A stretch of 64,000 bases of DNA, from assembly GCA_025056565.1 (NCBI GenBank), contig JANWWA010000001.1, positions 283,966 through 347,965 on the forward strand, written 5' to 3'. The position numbers and the translations under genes are program-made. This DNA is from Chloroherpetonaceae bacterium (GTDB taxonomy: Bacteria > Bacteroidota > Chlorobiia > Chlorobiales > Thermochlorobacteraceae). The notes under the pieces were generated by a model. The model was not told the DNA's origin. It made no database searches and worked only from the letters and a program-made list of their open reading frames with translations. Numbering within the stretch: the first letter of the stretch is position 1; each line of letters starts with the position of its first letter. Of this stretch, positions 25,158-35,499 are shown piece by piece.

Positions 25158-25221
25158 AAGATTTTCTGAAATTTTTAACTTCTTTTTTCAAACTGTAACT
25201 AATCAAATTAACACAAATTCA

Positions 25222-27333
25222 ATGAAACACAGGGTATTTATTTCGCTGTTGCTGAGTTGGTGCATCGTAGGGGCTATTCAAGTCGCTTGGGCACAGCGCT
25301 GGATTAACGCCGCTTACGATAGCACCCGCACCAATCGCTCCATTTTCCGGCCCTTAGAGGATGCGCCTACACCAAATGAATACCGCACGGCAAGCGGTCG
25401 CCCCGGATACCGATATTGGCAGCAGCGCGTCGACTACGACATCAAAGCCACACTCGACACGGTCGAGCACAAAGTCATCGGTTCAGAGCGCATTACATAC
25501 TACAACAACTCACCTGACGAACTGCCCTTTCTCTGGATACAGCTTGACCAAAACCTTAACTCCATAGAGCACAGCCGCACCTATCAATCGCGCCCTGCGC
25601 TCCCGTCCAAAATTGGCGAGCGATTCCGTCGCTTTATTGACATTGATAACTTTGATGGCGGCCACAAGGTTACGCGGGTGCAACTTGTTGATGCAAAAGG
25701 TAAGCTCATTGATGCCAAAACCTATATCAACGGCACGATGATGAAGGTAACGCTTTTGCAACCTCTAAAGCCCAAAGAAAAAGTGCAGTTGGAAATTGAC
25801 TGGTCATATCGAATCCCTGACAACGGTCGTGGCGCTAAGGAGCTTGTACGTGATGGCTGGCTGTATGAAATTGCGCAATGGTTTCCACGCCTTTGTGTCT
25901 ATGATGATGTCAATGGCTGGCAAACTGACCAATACTTAGGCACAGGCGAGTTTTATCTTAATTTTGGCAACTATAATGTGGAAATTACTGTGCCATGGAA
26001 CCACATCGTTCAAGCTACTGGCGTTTTGCAAAATCCAAATGAAACGCTGACGGCAGAACAGCAGCGCCGCCTAAAGGAGGCTTTCCAGTCCGAGACCCCA
26101 AAGTTTATTATTCGCCCCGATGAAGTGATGAAACCTGAAACCCGTCCTAAGCAAAGCGGCACGATTACTTGGAAGTTCAAGGCGGAAAATGTGCGCGACT
26201 TTGCTTGGGTGTCTTCTAAGACATATGTTTGGGATGCTGCTGGATTCAAATATGAACCAAATGGTCGGGTTATTGAGTGTCATTCCCTCTACCCTCGTGA
26301 TGCGATGCCACTTTGGGACAAAGTCTCGACCAAAGCCATCATTCAAACAATGAAAACCTATGGGCGAATGGCGTTCCCATATCCGTATCCAAAAGCGGTT
26401 AATGTGCACGGACCCGTCTTTGGAATGGAATATCCAATGATTTGCTTCTGCGGTGCCCGACCTGCCCCTGATGGGTCTTACACGGAGCAGTTAGAAAATG
26501 CGCTGGTCGCCGTTACGATCCATGAAGTTGGGCACAACTGGTTTCCGATGATTGTCGCCACAGATGAGCGCAAGTATGGCTGGCTTGACGAGGGCTTGAA
26601 TACTTTCTTAGAATACTACGCTTGCTTAGAATGGAATCCAAATTTTCCTGTGCGGCGCGGTCCAGCCAAGCTGATTGTGCCCTATATGCGCGACCCGAAT
26701 CAAGTGCCGATTATGTCGCACTCTGATATTGTGCCAGACGGCACATATGGTAACAATGCCTACTCTAAGCCTGCGGCAGGACTGGTAATGCTGCGTGAAA
26801 ATATCCTGACTCCACAAGTCTTCGATGAAGCTTTCCGTGACTACGCCCAAACTTGGGCTTTCAAACACCCTCAACCGCATGACTTTTTCCGAATGATAAA
26901 TCAATCAGCTGGAGAAGACCTCTCGTGGTTCTGGCGTGGTTGGTTCTACACCACGCATTACAATGATCAAGCCATCGTCGAGGTTACGCAGCAACTGTCC
27001 GACTCTTTGCTTCCAGGCAGCGCTGCTACAAAAGGCAAATACTACTACCGCGTCAAGGTGAAGAACAAGGGTGGGCTTGTGCTACCGCTTGAAATGGAGG
27101 TTACATATGCCGATGGCTCGAAGGAGACAATGAAAATGCCGATAGATATTTGGCGAAAAGATGAAACTGAGTTTATCAAAGGCTTCTTCAGCAACAAGGA
27201 AGTAGAAAAAATTGTGATAGACCCCAGAGAAGTGTATGCTGATGTTGACCGCAGCGACAATGTTTGGGAACGCAGTAAAGCCAAGCCCGCCACGGTGCAG
27301 CCAAAAGAAGAACGCCCAACAAGACCGAATTAA
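25222..27333 (+). CDS. Secreted M1 family metallopeptidase
   Basis: 703 residues. A signal peptide (MKHRVFISLLLSWCIVGAIQ, cleavage near AWA) sends it to the periplasm or outside. The zinc site is His434-Glu-Val-Gly-His438 with Glu457 in WLDEGLN, exactly the HExxH-x18-E spacing of M1. The substrate-binding motif GMEYP replaces GAMEN, as is common in Bacteroidota members. It should remove N-terminal residues from peptides. The C-terminal part lacks a T9SS sorting domain. The reading frame is open far upstream of the start, but the signal peptide fixes the ATG at 25222. Confidence 0.92.
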   Translation: MKHRVFISLLLSWCIVGAIQVAWAQRWINAAYDSTRTNRSIFRPLEDAPTPNEYRTASGRPGYRYWQQRVDYDIKATLDTVEHKVIGSERITYYNNSPDELPFLWIQLDQNLNSIEHSRTYQSRPALPSKIGERFRRFIDIDNFDGGHKVTRVQLVDAKGKLIDAKTYINGTMMKVTLLQPLKPKEKVQLEIDWSYRIPDNGRGAKELVRDGWLYEIAQWFPRLCVYDDVNGWQTDQYLGTGEFYLNFGNYNVEITVPWNHIVQATGVLQNPNETLTAEQQRRLKEAFQSETPKFIIRPDEVMKPETRPKQSGTITWKFKAENVRDFAWVSSKTYVWDAAGFKYEPNGRVIECHSLYPRDAMPLWDKVSTKAIIQTMKTYGRMAFPYPYPKAVNVHGPVFGMEYPMICFCGARPAPDGSYTEQLENALVAVTIHEVGHNWFPMIVATDERKYGWLDEGLNTFLEYYACLEWNPNFPVRRGPAKLIVPYMRDPNQVPIMSHSDIVPDGTYGNNAYSKPAAGLVMLRENILTPQVFDEAFRDYAQTWAFKHPQPHDFFRMINQSAGEDLSWFWRGWFYTTHYNDQAIVEVTQQLSDSLLPGSAATKGKYYYRVKVKNKGGLVLPLEMEVTYADGSKETMKMPIDIWRKDETEFIKGFFSNKEVEKIVIDPREVYADVDRSDNVWERSKAKPATVQPKEERPTRPN

Positions 27334-27357
27334 ATGATAATGTAATTCTAAGCCCAT

Positions 27358-27819
27358 ATGGGAAAGCACGCTGTGATTCAGATGGGCGGCAGTCACCGTC
27401 GCTGTCGCCTATCTGGTCAACGCACTGAGAACTTTTACACAAAAGTTTATGAGCTTGTGCGCCGTGTGCCGCCCGGCTTTGTTACCACATATGGAGCCAT
27501 TGCGGCAGAGCTAGGCACGCGTGCTTCAGCCAGAATGGTTGGCTATGCTTTGCATGCTGCCGTTGGCTCTGATGTACCCGCCCACCGCGTTGTGAATCGC
27601 TTTGGCGCACTAACTGGCAAGCACCACTTCGGTCACCCCGACCTAATGAAACAACTTCTGCTCGAAGAAGGCGTTACCTTCAATCCCGATGACACAGTGA
27701 AAATGGAGCAGCATTTCTACGATTTCAATCAACGCTCGACAAGGCTCTCCCAGCGTATTCAGCACCCAAAAACATCTCGCAGACCTTCGCATAACTACGC
27801 AAAGCAGAAACGGAAGTGA
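27358..27819 (+). CDS. Alkyltransferase-like protein (MGMT family without the active cysteine)
   Basis: 153 residues. The DNA-binding domain of O6-alkylguanine alkyltransferase is present (YELVRRVPPGFVTTYGAIAA, ARMVGYALH). The active-site motif PCHRV is replaced by PAHRVVN, so it cannot accept an alkyl group. Such ATL proteins bind O6-alkylguanine in DNA and flag it for nucleotide excision repair. The C-terminal tail is long and basic. The first 20 residues (MGKHAVIQMGGSHRRC) are atypical, so translation may start at ATG 27382 instead. It follows the peptidase gene by 24 bases on the same strand, probably by chance. Confidence 0.88.
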   Translation: MGKHAVIQMGGSHRRCRLSGQRTENFYTKVYELVRRVPPGFVTTYGAIAAELGTRASARMVGYALHAAVGSDVPAHRVVNRFGALTGKHHFGHPDLMKQLLLEEGVTFNPDDTVKMEQHFYDFNQRSTRLSQRIQHPKTSRRPSHNYAKQKRK

Positions 27820-28031
27820 AGTGCGCCTTGAACGCATTTTACTCCGTTACAACTGAGAAACACTGACCTCTACCTCAGCCCTACGCCATGGGAACGATTG
27901 CAATTCGGTCAGGGATTTATTAGGGCTATCCAGTGCCAGACTGTGTAACCCTTGCCGCCTAACGCAGTGCGCGGCGCGTTTCCTTTCGCAGGGTTCGTTG
28001 ATAAACCGTTTGGAGAGATTGGAGAAGAGCA

Positions 28032-29897
28032 ATGTTTGTCTTTTCATTCTTGCAATCGTTCTGGCGAAGGCCGATTGCTGCCGGCGTAGATAAGCCGCTT
28101 AGCCTGAAAGAAGGCTTTGCTGCATTACGCTACCTGCCTAGACTTTTCAAATTGGTTTGGCAGGTCGACTCAAGGCTCGTGGTGGCTGACCTTCTCATTC
28201 GGCTCTGCCGTGCCGTGACACCATTAGCTATGCTTTATGCCTCAAAATACTTAACCGATGAAGTCGTTCACTTAATTCAGACTGAAGGTGACAGAGACTT
28301 CTCGAACCTGATACTGTGGATTGCGGTGCAGCTTGCTCTGACTGTGCTAAATGATGGTCTGGGACGTGCAAATGCTTGGACAAACGGGATGCTAGGCGAT
28401 AAAGTTGTCAATGACACATCTGTCAAGCTCATGCAGCATGCCGCTACGCTGGACTTAGAAAAATTCGAGGATGCTGAGTTTTACAATAAGCTTGAGCGAG
28501 CACGCAATCAGGCAGGCACTCCAGTTTGGCTTATGGCAGAAGTAGCTGGGCAATTGCAGCAACTTCTAACGGTCGTGATGTTAGCTGCAGGGCTGATTGT
28601 CTTTGAACCTTACTTAGTGCTATTAGTAGCTGTAGCGCTTGTGCCTGCATTTTTGGGTGAGTCACACTTCAACGGACAAAGCTATTCACTGGCGCATAGC
28701 CGCACGCCTGAACGGCGTGAGCTGGATTACCTGCGTCATATTGGCGCTAGCGACGAGACCGCAAAGGAAATTAAGTCATTCGGCTTATCGGATTTTCTAA
28801 TTTCTCGCTTTAAGGAACTGTCCGAGAAATTTTATCGAGAAAATAAATCCTTAGCGACGCGCAGAGCATTTTGGGGCACAGTGTTTGCCGCAATTGGTAG
28901 TGCTGCATACTTTTTTGCTTACTTCCTCATTGCTCTCGAGACTGTGCGTGGGCGTATCACATTAGGCGACTTGACTTACTTTACTGGCGCATTTTCAAAT
29001 ATGCGCTCACTTTTGGAGGGTATTCTCCTACGCTTTCCAGTGGTGATGGAAGGCTCGCTTTACCTAAGAGACCTTTTTGATTTCTTCGAGCTAAGGCCTC
29101 GCATTGTGTCGCCGCCGAAACCGCGTCCTGTGCCTGTACCTATCAGAAGAGGCTTTGTGTTTGAAAATGTGAGTTTCAAGTATCCCCATAGCGACCGATG
29201 GGCACTGCGCAACTTATCGTTTGAGCTTCGTGCAGGTGAAAAACTGGCACTGGTCGGCAAAAACGGCGCTGGTAAAACCACGATTACCAAGTTGCTTTTG
29301 CGGCTCTATGAGCCAACCGAAGGTCGCATCTTGCTTGATGGTTACGACCTGCGTGAATACTCACCAGAAGAGTTGCGCAAACGCATCGGCGTGATTTTTC
29401 AAGACTTCATTCGCTACCAGATGACTGCCGCCATCAATATTGCAGTCGGTGAAATCGAGCTACGACACAATCAGCAACGAATTGAATGGGCAGCTGCACG
29501 CAGCTTGGCACATTCCATCATTGAAAAATTGCCCCATCGTTATGAGCAACGCATTGGGCGACGCTTTGCAAATGGGGTCGATCTCTCGGGCGGAGAGTGG
29601 CAAAAAATTGCCCTTGCACGCGCTTATATGCGCGATGCAGAACTGTACATCTTAGATGAACCGACCGCCGCTCTCGATCCAGAAGCCGAGTATGAAGTGT
29701 TTCATCACTTTGTTACGCTCACGCAAGGCAAAACCGCTGTTTTGGTTGCTCACCGATTCTCGACAGTGCGAATGGCAGACACGATTCTCGTGCTCGAGCA
29801 AGGCAAACTGCTGGAAATGGGCTCACACGATGAACTTATGCGCAAGGGTGGACGGTATGCTGAACTTTTCTCCTTGCAGGCAAGAGGATATCAATAA
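28032..29897 (+). CDS. ABC exporter, fused membrane and ATPase domains
   Basis: 621 residues. The first 350 form a six-helix type IV exporter transmembrane domain. The ATPase domain has Walker A GKNGAGKTT (about residues 413-421), signature LSGGEWQKIALARA, Walker B YILDEPTAALDP and the H-loop VAHRFST. It works as a homodimer in the inner membrane. The substrate is unknown: similar proteins export lipids, peptides or drugs. GGAGAAG is positioned just before the ATG. The gene stands alone, with about 210 bases before it that hold no recognisable gene or RNA. Confidence 0.92.
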   Translation: MFVFSFLQSFWRRPIAAGVDKPLSLKEGFAALRYLPRLFKLVWQVDSRLVVADLLIRLCRAVTPLAMLYASKYLTDEVVHLIQTEGDRDFSNLILWIAVQLALTVLNDGLGRANAWTNGMLGDKVVNDTSVKLMQHAATLDLEKFEDAEFYNKLERARNQAGTPVWLMAEVAGQLQQLLTVVMLAAGLIVFEPYLVLLVAVALVPAFLGESHFNGQSYSLAHSRTPERRELDYLRHIGASDETAKEIKSFGLSDFLISRFKELSEKFYRENKSLATRRAFWGTVFAAIGSAAYFFAYFLIALETVRGRITLGDLTYFTGAFSNMRSLLEGILLRFPVVMEGSLYLRDLFDFFELRPRIVSPPKPRPVPVPIRRGFVFENVSFKYPHSDRWALRNLSFELRAGEKLALVGKNGAGKTTITKLLLRLYEPTEGRILLDGYDLREYSPEELRKRIGVIFQDFIRYQMTAAINIAVGEIELRHNQQRIEWAAARSLAHSIIEKLPHRYEQRIGRRFANGVDLSGGEWQKIALARAYMRDAELYILDEPTAALDPEAEYEVFHHFVTLTQGKTAVLVAHRFSTVRMADTILVLEQGKLLEMGSHDELMRKGGRYAELFSLQARGYQ

Positions 29898-29933
29898 CCT
29901 TGCCACATTCGGTTGCTAATCAGCCATCTGGCG

Positions 29934-30671
29934 TTAGTACAGTCGCCTCCCTCCATCGACTGTAATTACCTGACCAGTGATATACTCACTTTCAGCTAAA
30001 AAAAGCATTGTTCTGACGATGTCATCGGGCGTACCGAGTCGTCTGAGTGGAATTTTCTGGAGAATGTCTTGTTCATACTGCTTGTCACGGTCAGGGTGTA
30101 AAAGAATCGTGCCGGGTGCGATTGCATTAACAAGGATTTTAGGCGCAAACTCCTTTGCAAAAACTTTTGTCAGGTGCACCACTCCTGCTTTTGAGACCGT
30201 GTAAGGTGCGTAGCGTCGCCACACAAGGTCTGCCGCCACATCTGCCATCGTGATAATCCTTGATACAAATGGTTGCGCTTGCATAAGGCGTGCAGCAAAC
30301 TGCATTGTGAAAAATGTGCCTTTGAGGTTGGTATCCACGAGACTATCCCAGTCCTTTTCAGTCACTTCTGGTAGTGGCGTTGGGAAAAAGTTCGATGCAT
30401 TCGCAATGCACAAATCCAGCCGAGAGAAGCGTCGCTCAAAGAACTTAAAGGCGTGCTCCAGCGAGCGTACCTTAGAGACATCACAACGAACCATTTGCGA
30501 TTTAGGTGCGAATTTTCGCAGACATTTGAGCGTTTGGCGTGCTTCTAGTAGCGACGTGCGATAGGTAAAGCATACACTGTATCCCCGTTCTGCGAGTGCT
30601 ATCGCCATCGCCCTGCCTAACCGACCTGCTGCACCAGTAATAAAGCAGACTTTTTCAGACTCCGCCTCCAT
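29934..30671 (-). CDS. SDR oxidoreductase (FabG/pteridine-reductase-like)
   Basis: 245 residues. TGAAGRLGRAMA is the cofactor loop. IANASNFF is the NNAG counterpart, YTVSK holds the catalytic Tyr and Lys, and ITGQVITVDGGRRLY is the C-terminal signature of classical SDRs. The serine that normally precedes Tyr by about 13 residues is not obvious: the segment reads IITMADVAADL, with Ala and Asp there. That resembles pteridine reductase-like members. It starts five bases after the antiporter stop, so the two are probably one transcript. The substrate is not predicted. Confidence 0.87.
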   Translation of the reverse strand: MEAESEKVCFITGAAGRLGRAMAIALAERGYSVCFTYRTSLLEARQTLKCLRKFAPKSQMVRCDVSKVRSLEHAFKFFERRFSRLDLCIANASNFFPTPLPEVTEKDWDSLVDTNLKGTFFTMQFAARLMQAQPFVSRIITMADVAADLVWRRYAPYTVSKAGVVHLTKVFAKEFAPKILVNAIAPGTILLHPDRDKQYEQDILQKIPLRRLGTPDDIVRTMLFLAESEYITGQVITVDGGRRLY

Positions 30672-30676
30672 TTCAT

Positions 30677-31966
30677 TTAGAAGAAAAGAATCTGCACCAG
30701 CACAAAGAGTGGCAAGAGCACCACCAGCGAAAACTTATACATATAGGCAAAAAAGTCTGGCATTCTGACCCCATTTTCTTCTGCGACCGCTTTAACCATA
30801 AAGTTCGGTCCATTGCCAATGTAAGTTAAGCTGCCAAAGAAAACGGCTGCTACAGAAATTGCTTGCAGCACTTCAGCTGGCACGCCAGCCACCATCTCTG
30901 GCGCATTCATCGCCAGCCCGACCGCTAAAGAGTAAAATGTGAGTGCAGTGGGTGTATTATCCAAGACGGCACTCAGCGCACCCGTTGCATAGTAGAATTG
31001 CATCGTGTCCGATACACCCAGAGATTTTGCATTAGCTTCAAGATAGAGAATACATGGCACCATCGTAATAAAAATGCCTAAGAACAAGTAAGCCACTTCC
31101 TCAATTGGCGCCCAAGTAAAGTTATTACCTTCGCGAATCTCTTTTTTCGTGGTCACTAACGACAGTCCTGCAAAGCTTGCAATCACAACTTCTCGGAGAA
31201 ACTTTGCCGCAGGCACTTCTTTGAAGGTCGGCACATACTGCTCATTGAGGTATGCTACAGACAACACTACTCCTAACAGCCAAACGAAGTTGATTAGCCC
31301 GCGCACACGAATCGGCGTAATTTCCGTTACATCACGACGAATGGCTTCAATCGGCTCACGGTCATAGAAGTATGTATCGACACCAAAATATATCAGGAGC
31401 AGAAGCAGGTTGACCATTAACCACTGTGGCAGCAGTTGCAGAAACCAGTCGAAAGGCACGCCACGCAGGTAAAGAATAAAAAGCGGTGGGTCGCCGAGCG
31501 GAGTTAGCAAGCCCCCACAGTTTGCTACAGCCCCAATAAAAAACAGCACAGTGTGGACTTTGAACATTCGTTCTTTATTAGTCTGTAAAATTGGGCGAAT
31601 CAGTAAGGTTGCCGCACCAGTTGTGCCAATAAATGATGCCAGCACCGCACCAATCGCTAAAAATGCCGTGTTAATAATCGGCTTTGCCTCAATGTCTCCT
31701 GTGACGCGAATGCCGCCTGTAATCACAAAAAGTGAACCCAAGAGAATGACAAACGGCACATAGTCAAAGATGAGCGCATGTTCCAACTCATGCCAATGCC
31801 CCGTCGCAATCAGATATACCACAATGGGCAGAGATAGTGTTACTGCAATAATGAGTTTATTGCGATTATGCTCCCACCAGTGGTTGTAGGCAAGCGGAAA
31901 CACCGCAATTGCACCGAGCATCAACACAAAGGGCGTCAGAGACCAAGCTGGAACACTGTAAGCCAT
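30677..31966 (-). CDS. NhaD-type sodium/proton antiporter or related ion transporter
   Basis: 429 residues from the ATG at 31966, with 10-12 membrane helices. It shows features of the ion transporter superfamily: IGTTGAATLLIRP, CGGLLTPLGDPPLFILY and LSAVLDNTPTALTFY, with Asp in the membrane motifs. NhaD proteins exchange sodium or lithium for protons and help in saline or alkaline habitats. An in-frame start at 32014 would add 16 residues. The citrate/arsenite branch of the same superfamily is the alternative. It leads the two-gene unit with the SDR at 29934 and is divergent from queC. Confidence 0.85.
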   Translation of the reverse strand: MAYSVPAWSLTPFVLMLGAIAVFPLAYNHWWEHNRNKLIIAVTLSLPIVVYLIATGHWHELEHALIFDYVPFVILLGSLFVITGGIRVTGDIEAKPIINTAFLAIGAVLASFIGTTGAATLLIRPILQTNKERMFKVHTVLFFIGAVANCGGLLTPLGDPPLFILYLRGVPFDWFLQLLPQWLMVNLLLLLIYFGVDTYFYDREPIEAIRRDVTEITPIRVRGLINFVWLLGVVLSVAYLNEQYVPTFKEVPAAKFLREVVIASFAGLSLVTTKKEIREGNNFTWAPIEEVAYLFLGIFITMVPCILYLEANAKSLGVSDTMQFYYATGALSAVLDNTPTALTFYSLAVGLAMNAPEMVAGVPAEVLQAISVAAVFFGSLTYIGNGPNFMVKAVAEENGVRMPDFFAYMYKFSLVVLLPLFVLVQILFF

Positions 31967-32254
31967 AATTTTTCTGCTTGATTTTAGTAGAAGGAAAACT
32001 GATGCAGTCAGCACAGAGATTGGTCAGCAGCGCCTAAAGATAGCACCGCCTCGTGGTTCTCTGCAACGGCGCTAAAACTTTTAATGTTTCGGTAACACTG
32101 CTTTTCTGCACAAAGTGAGCTTGCGCACACTGTTCTTTCTACCTCAGCTGTCACTTAGCATACACCTGCTACTTTCTCTTCAGACTTTTCTAGCCCTGAT
32201 TTCTTCTGACGCTGCGAATGTGTAACTTTACAAAAACTTAACGCAGATTGAACT

Positions 32255-32953
32255 ATGCTAGCGGTTACGCTTCTTAGTGGCGGTATGGATAGTCTGGTTA
32301 CCACCGCAATTGCCAAGCATTTAGGCTATGAATTGGCAGCGTTGCACCTCAACTATGGGCAGCGCACGGAGCGTCGTGAATTGCAAGCCTTTCACGATAT
32401 TTGCGACCACTACCGCATCTCTCGCCGCTTGGTTATCGATGCAAAGCATCTGGCACAAATTGGCGGGTCTTCTCTTACTGACCCTTCTATCCCCGTCAGC
32501 CTTGCCAATCTCAAAAACCGTGAGATTCCCACTAGCTATGTGCCTTTCCGCAATGCCAACATTTTAGCAATGGCAACCAGTTGGGCTGAAGTCATTCGTG
32601 CTAATAAAATTTTTATCGGTGCGGTCGAGGAAGACTCTTCTGGATATCCTGACTGCCGCAAAGAATTTTATGCTGCCTTCAACACCCTGATTCATTTGGG
32701 CACAAAACCAACCACACACATTGAGGTAGTTACGCCCGTCATTGACATGAAAAAGTGGCAAATTGTGATTCGTGGCATGGAGCTGGAAGCGCCGTTTGAA
32801 CTCTCTTGGTCTTGCTATCAATCCAACGATATTGCATGCGGCGTGTGTGACAGTTGCGCCTTGCGACTGCGTGCATTTGAACAAGCAGGTATTCGTGACC
32901 CAATTGAGTATGCCGTGCGCCCCAGCTACATCAGCTACGGTGAATCGCTTTAG
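32255..32953 (+). CDS. queC: 7-cyano-7-deazaguanine synthase
   Basis: 232 residues. It makes preQ0 from 7-carboxy-7-deazaguanine using ATP and ammonia, a step to queuosine in tRNA. The PP-loop SGGMDS is at residues 8-13. Zinc ligands are Cys187, Cys195, Cys198 and Cys201 in [31 protein letters not shown] is the other family signature. queD, queE and queF are not nearby. I looked in the 288-base upstream gap for a preQ1-type riboswitch and saw none. The last 23 bases overlap the convergent SDR. Confidence 0.95.
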   Translation: MLAVTLLSGGMDSLVTTAIAKHLGYELAALHLNYGQRTERRELQAFHDICDHYRISRRLVIDAKHLAQIGGSSLTDPSIPVSLANLKNREIPTSYVPFRNANILAMATSWAEVIRANKIFIGAVEEDSSGYPDCRKEFYAAFNTLIHLGTKPTTHIEVVTPVIDMKKWQIVIRGMELEAPFELSWSCYQSNDIACGVCDSCALRLRAFEQAGIRDPIEYAVRPSYISYGESL

Positions 32954-33782
32954 GTTCAGGCACTTGCGTCAGTGCCGCGCTAATTTCCCACAGCCGCTTG
33001 GCATCTTCGAGATTGTATGAAGCTGGTGAGGATGGCACAGCACGCTTGTTATCAAAGTATTTGCCCGTTATGCCTTCCACTTCTGGCGAAGAAGCCAGAT
33101 ATACAGACGTCTCTGCACCTTTTTCAGGACTGGCAAGAAAAATCCCTGCTAGAGTGTTGAACAGCCCAAAGTTGCGAAACAGCTTCGTGCTAATTACACC
33201 TGGGTGCAAGCAATTTGCGGTTACGCCTGTGCCAGCCAGTCGTCTTGCCAACTCATATGTGAAGAGCACATTTGCCAGTTTGGATTGACTGTATGCACGC
33301 CAAGCACTGTAGCTTTTTTCTCCCTGCAGGTCATCAAAGTTGATTGATGCACCGAAATGTGCCGCTGATGAGACGTTCACGATTCGCGACGGTGCAGCCG
33401 CTTTGATTTTATCCAAGAGCAGATGCGTCAGCAAAAAGTAAGCAAGATGATTCACGGCAAAGGTCATCTCAATACCGTCTGGCGAGAGTTTGCGCTCGTT
33501 TTCTATCACCCCTGCGTTGTTAATTAGCACATCTATCTTGGGACAGGTCAGTTTGATCTCCTCTGCCACACGGCGAATCTCTGCTTGCGATGCAAGGTCC
33601 GCTGCAAATGTGCTTAGTTTTGCTTCTGGCACGGCACGCAGTATAGCGGCTTTTGCTTCCTCAGCTTTTGCAGCAGTGCGGCAAACCAGCCCCACTTGTG
33701 CCCCCATTTTCGCTAAGGCTTTGGCAGTCTCAAAGCCAATACCTGAGTTTGCACCGGTCACAATTACAATTTTTCCCTGCAT
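32931..33782 (-). CDS. SDR oxidoreductase, retinol-dehydrogenase-like
   Basis: 283 residues. [15 protein letters not shown] is the cofactor loop, NNAGV the second motif, [10 protein letters not shown] holds the catalytic Ser, and YSQSK the Tyr and Lys. Length and the motif [16 protein letters not shown] match the retinol dehydrogenase/WWOX-like branch, which in bacteria has mostly unknown lipid-like substrates. It starts 20 bases after the RlpA stop. Its end overlaps queC by 23 bases on the opposite strand. Confidence 0.88.
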   Translation of the reverse strand: MQGKIVIVTGANSGIGFETAKALAKMGAQVGLVCRTAAKAEEAKAAILRAVPEAKLSTFAADLASQAEIRRVAEEIKLTCPKIDVLINNAGVIENERKLSPDGIEMTFAVNHLAYFLLTHLLLDKIKAAAPSRIVNVSSAAHFGASINFDDLQGEKSYSAWRAYSQSKLANVLFTYELARRLAGTGVTANCLHPGVISTKLFRNFGLFNTLAGIFLASPEKGAETSVYLASSPEVEGITGKYFDNKRAVPSSPASYNLEDAKRLWEISAALTQVPEPKAIHRS

Positions 33783-33802
33783 TGATTACGCCTATTAGCC
33801 TA

Positions 33803-34288
33803 TTAGTTTGCAAGCACTTCTATTTTTACGCGCACGACACCAGCTTGAATCATATCGATCTGACGCGCTGCAGCAGGCGACAGGTCAATAATTCGCCCTT
33901 TGCAGTTTGGTGGCAGGCGGTCGTTGATGCGCACAATTACACTTTTCTGGTTTGTTTGATTCGTCACACGCACGCGTGTGCCAAAGGCAAGACTTTGGTG
34001 TGCCGCAGTCAGTGCCTCTGCATCAAACACTTCTCCACTGCTCGTTCTGCGTCCCTGAAATTCTGCTGCGTAGTAGGAGGCAAACCCTTCTTCTACGGAA
34101 AGCACCCTCTCCGCTGCTCTGCCACTTGCCTGTATTTTGGGCAAGGCTTCTGTATCAGCGGTTGCACGCAAACTCGGCGTCGCAGGGCTTGGCGTGGCAG
34201 TAAAGCGTGCCACTGAGCGGCACCCGACCGCATTCAGCCCCACTGTGCTGAGCAATAGCACTATTAGACCTGCACGAACACTATGCAC
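33803..34288 (-). CDS. rlpA: RlpA-like septal lipoprotein (double-psi beta-barrel)
   Basis: 161 residues from the GTG at 34288. The N-terminus is a lipoprotein signal (LIVLLLSTVGLNAVGC), then a linker, then the double-psi beta-barrel: GFASYYAAEFQGRRTSSGE, LAFGTRVRVTN, VIVRINDRLPP and IIDLSPAAARQI. The catalytic Asp of RlpA lytic transglycosylases lies in RINDR. It acts on peptidoglycan at the outer membrane side. There is no SPOR domain. A longer frame from 34369 is open but overlaps the MFS gene by 61 bases and gives a poorer signal peptide. With the GTG start the gap to the MFS gene is 20 bases. Confidence 0.85.
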   Translation of the reverse strand: MHSVRAGLIVLLLSTVGLNAVGCRSVARFTATPSPATPSLRATADTEALPKIQASGRAAERVLSVEEGFASYYAAEFQGRRTSSGEVFDAEALTAAHQSLAFGTRVRVTNQTNQKSVIVRINDRLPPNCKGRIIDLSPAAARQIDMIQAGVVRVKIEVLAN

Positions 34289-34308
34289 TGATGTAATTTT
34301 TCTTTGCG

Positions 34309-35499
34309 TTACACATCGCTCGAAACAATGTGTGACACTTTTGCACACGCAAATTTCTTGATTAGCCACCCTGCAATAAGTAGTGCAGCAAGCGGATACA
34401 TTACGGAGAACAGGTAAATCTGCTCCAAGTCAAAATATGCACGCAGCGGTGCAATTCCGTAAGCGGCTATTCCAATTCCCAGCATCACACACGCACTCAT
34501 TAGTCCGCTTGTCGCGGCTGCCTGCTCAGGAAAGTATTTCATTGCGAGACTGACATTAAGCGGGAAAAATGCAGAACACCCAAGTCCTGCGACGAAAAGG
34601 GAGACCAGCAACACGATTTCACTCTCGCTGTAAAATGCTAAGAGAAATGCAATGGCTATTACAGGCAAGTGGCTTAGGTAAATTTTCTCTGCACCCACTC
34701 GGCGGGAGACAGCCGAAGCGGCAATACGTCCCAAAGTGAGCGCCAGCCAAAAGAGTGAAAGCCCTGATTGTGACGATGTGTCAGACAGTCCCTTTGCTTC
34801 CCTTAGAAAAATGACCGACCAGTTTGCAAATGTTGATTCACACAACGCATACAGCACCGCCACAACGCAAAAGAGCCAAAGTCCAAACGGAACTCCCAAA
34901 GATACTTTTCTCTCTGCTTGCCGTATAGGCATTCTCACCCGTAATGGCAGTGAATGCGCTTTTGCAGCCAGCCAGCTCATTAGTGCTGCCACAGCTGTAG
35001 GGTAAGCCACCCAACTTGCTATGTGTTCAACCCAGCTAAGTAAGAGTGGTGCAAGCGTTGCCCCTGTGCCAAATGCCGCATGGACAAAAATGATTGCTGC
35101 ATCGCGGTGCAGCGGGAAAAATTGTGTCGGGTAGAAATTCACTGCGGCACCTGTATAGCCGAATCCAACGCCTAAGACTGCAATTGACCACAACAGCACC
35201 TTGTAGCTTTGCAGTGGAAAGCTCAGCGCCAGAAGTCCTTGCGCCACCGCGTAGCTTACGATTCCCACTACCAGCAGTGTTTTCAGAGCCATGCGGTGCA
35301 CTAGCCACGTGGCACTGAGCGAACTAACGATTGCACAAGTAATCATTGGCAGGTAAAGAAACCCATACTCTGCATCACTTAGCCCGTGATGGCTCTTAAA
35401 GAGAGTGGCGCTAGCTGGAAATGCCACATTTCCAATGCCTTGAAAGAACGCTACGGCATAGACCACTGCAATTTCTGCGCGCTGGTAAGCCCCTGTCAT
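34309..35499 (-). CDS. MFS transporter
   Basis: 396 residues with 12 hydrophobic segments and the layout of the major facilitator superfamily. There is a cytoplasmic loop after helix 6 (AKAHSLPLRVRMPIRQAERK), and FFPLNVSLAMKYFPEQ and GIGNVAFPASATLFK are typical of sugar- or drug-porter-like members. The family call is firm; the substrate is not. FucP-like sugar:proton symporters and efflux pumps both fit. First gene of a run with rlpA and an SDR. Confidence 0.87.
   Translation of the reverse strand: MTGAYQRAEIAVVYAVAFFQGIGNVAFPASATLFKSHHGLSDAEYGFLYLPMITCAIVSSLSATWLVHRMALKTLLVVGIVSYAVAQGLLALSFPLQSYKVLLWSIAVLGVGFGYTGAAVNFYPTQFFPLHRDAAIIFVHAAFGTGATLAPLLLSWVEHIASWVAYPTAVAALMSWLAAKAHSLPLRVRMPIRQAERKVSLGVPFGLWLFCVVAVLYALCESTFANWSVIFLREAKGLSDTSSQSGLSLFWLALTLGRIAASAVSRRVGAEKIYLSHLPVIAIAFLLAFYSESEIVLLVSLFVAGLGCSAFFPLNVSLAMKYFPEQAAATSGLMSACVMLGIGIAAYGIAPLRAYFDLEQIYLFSVMYPLAALLIAGWLIKKFACAKVSHIVSSDV

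Noticed and set aside
24817-25221. Long open frame upstream of the M1 peptidase
   Set aside because: It is antisense to the thpR gene; the signal peptide at 25222 defines the true start.
27820-28031. Possible tRNA because of GGTTCG near 28000
   Set aside because: No cloverleaf could be drawn and no acceptor stem matches.
31967-32254. Possible preQ1 riboswitch before queC
   Set aside because: The region is T-rich and I could not find the short preQ1 hairpin and tail.
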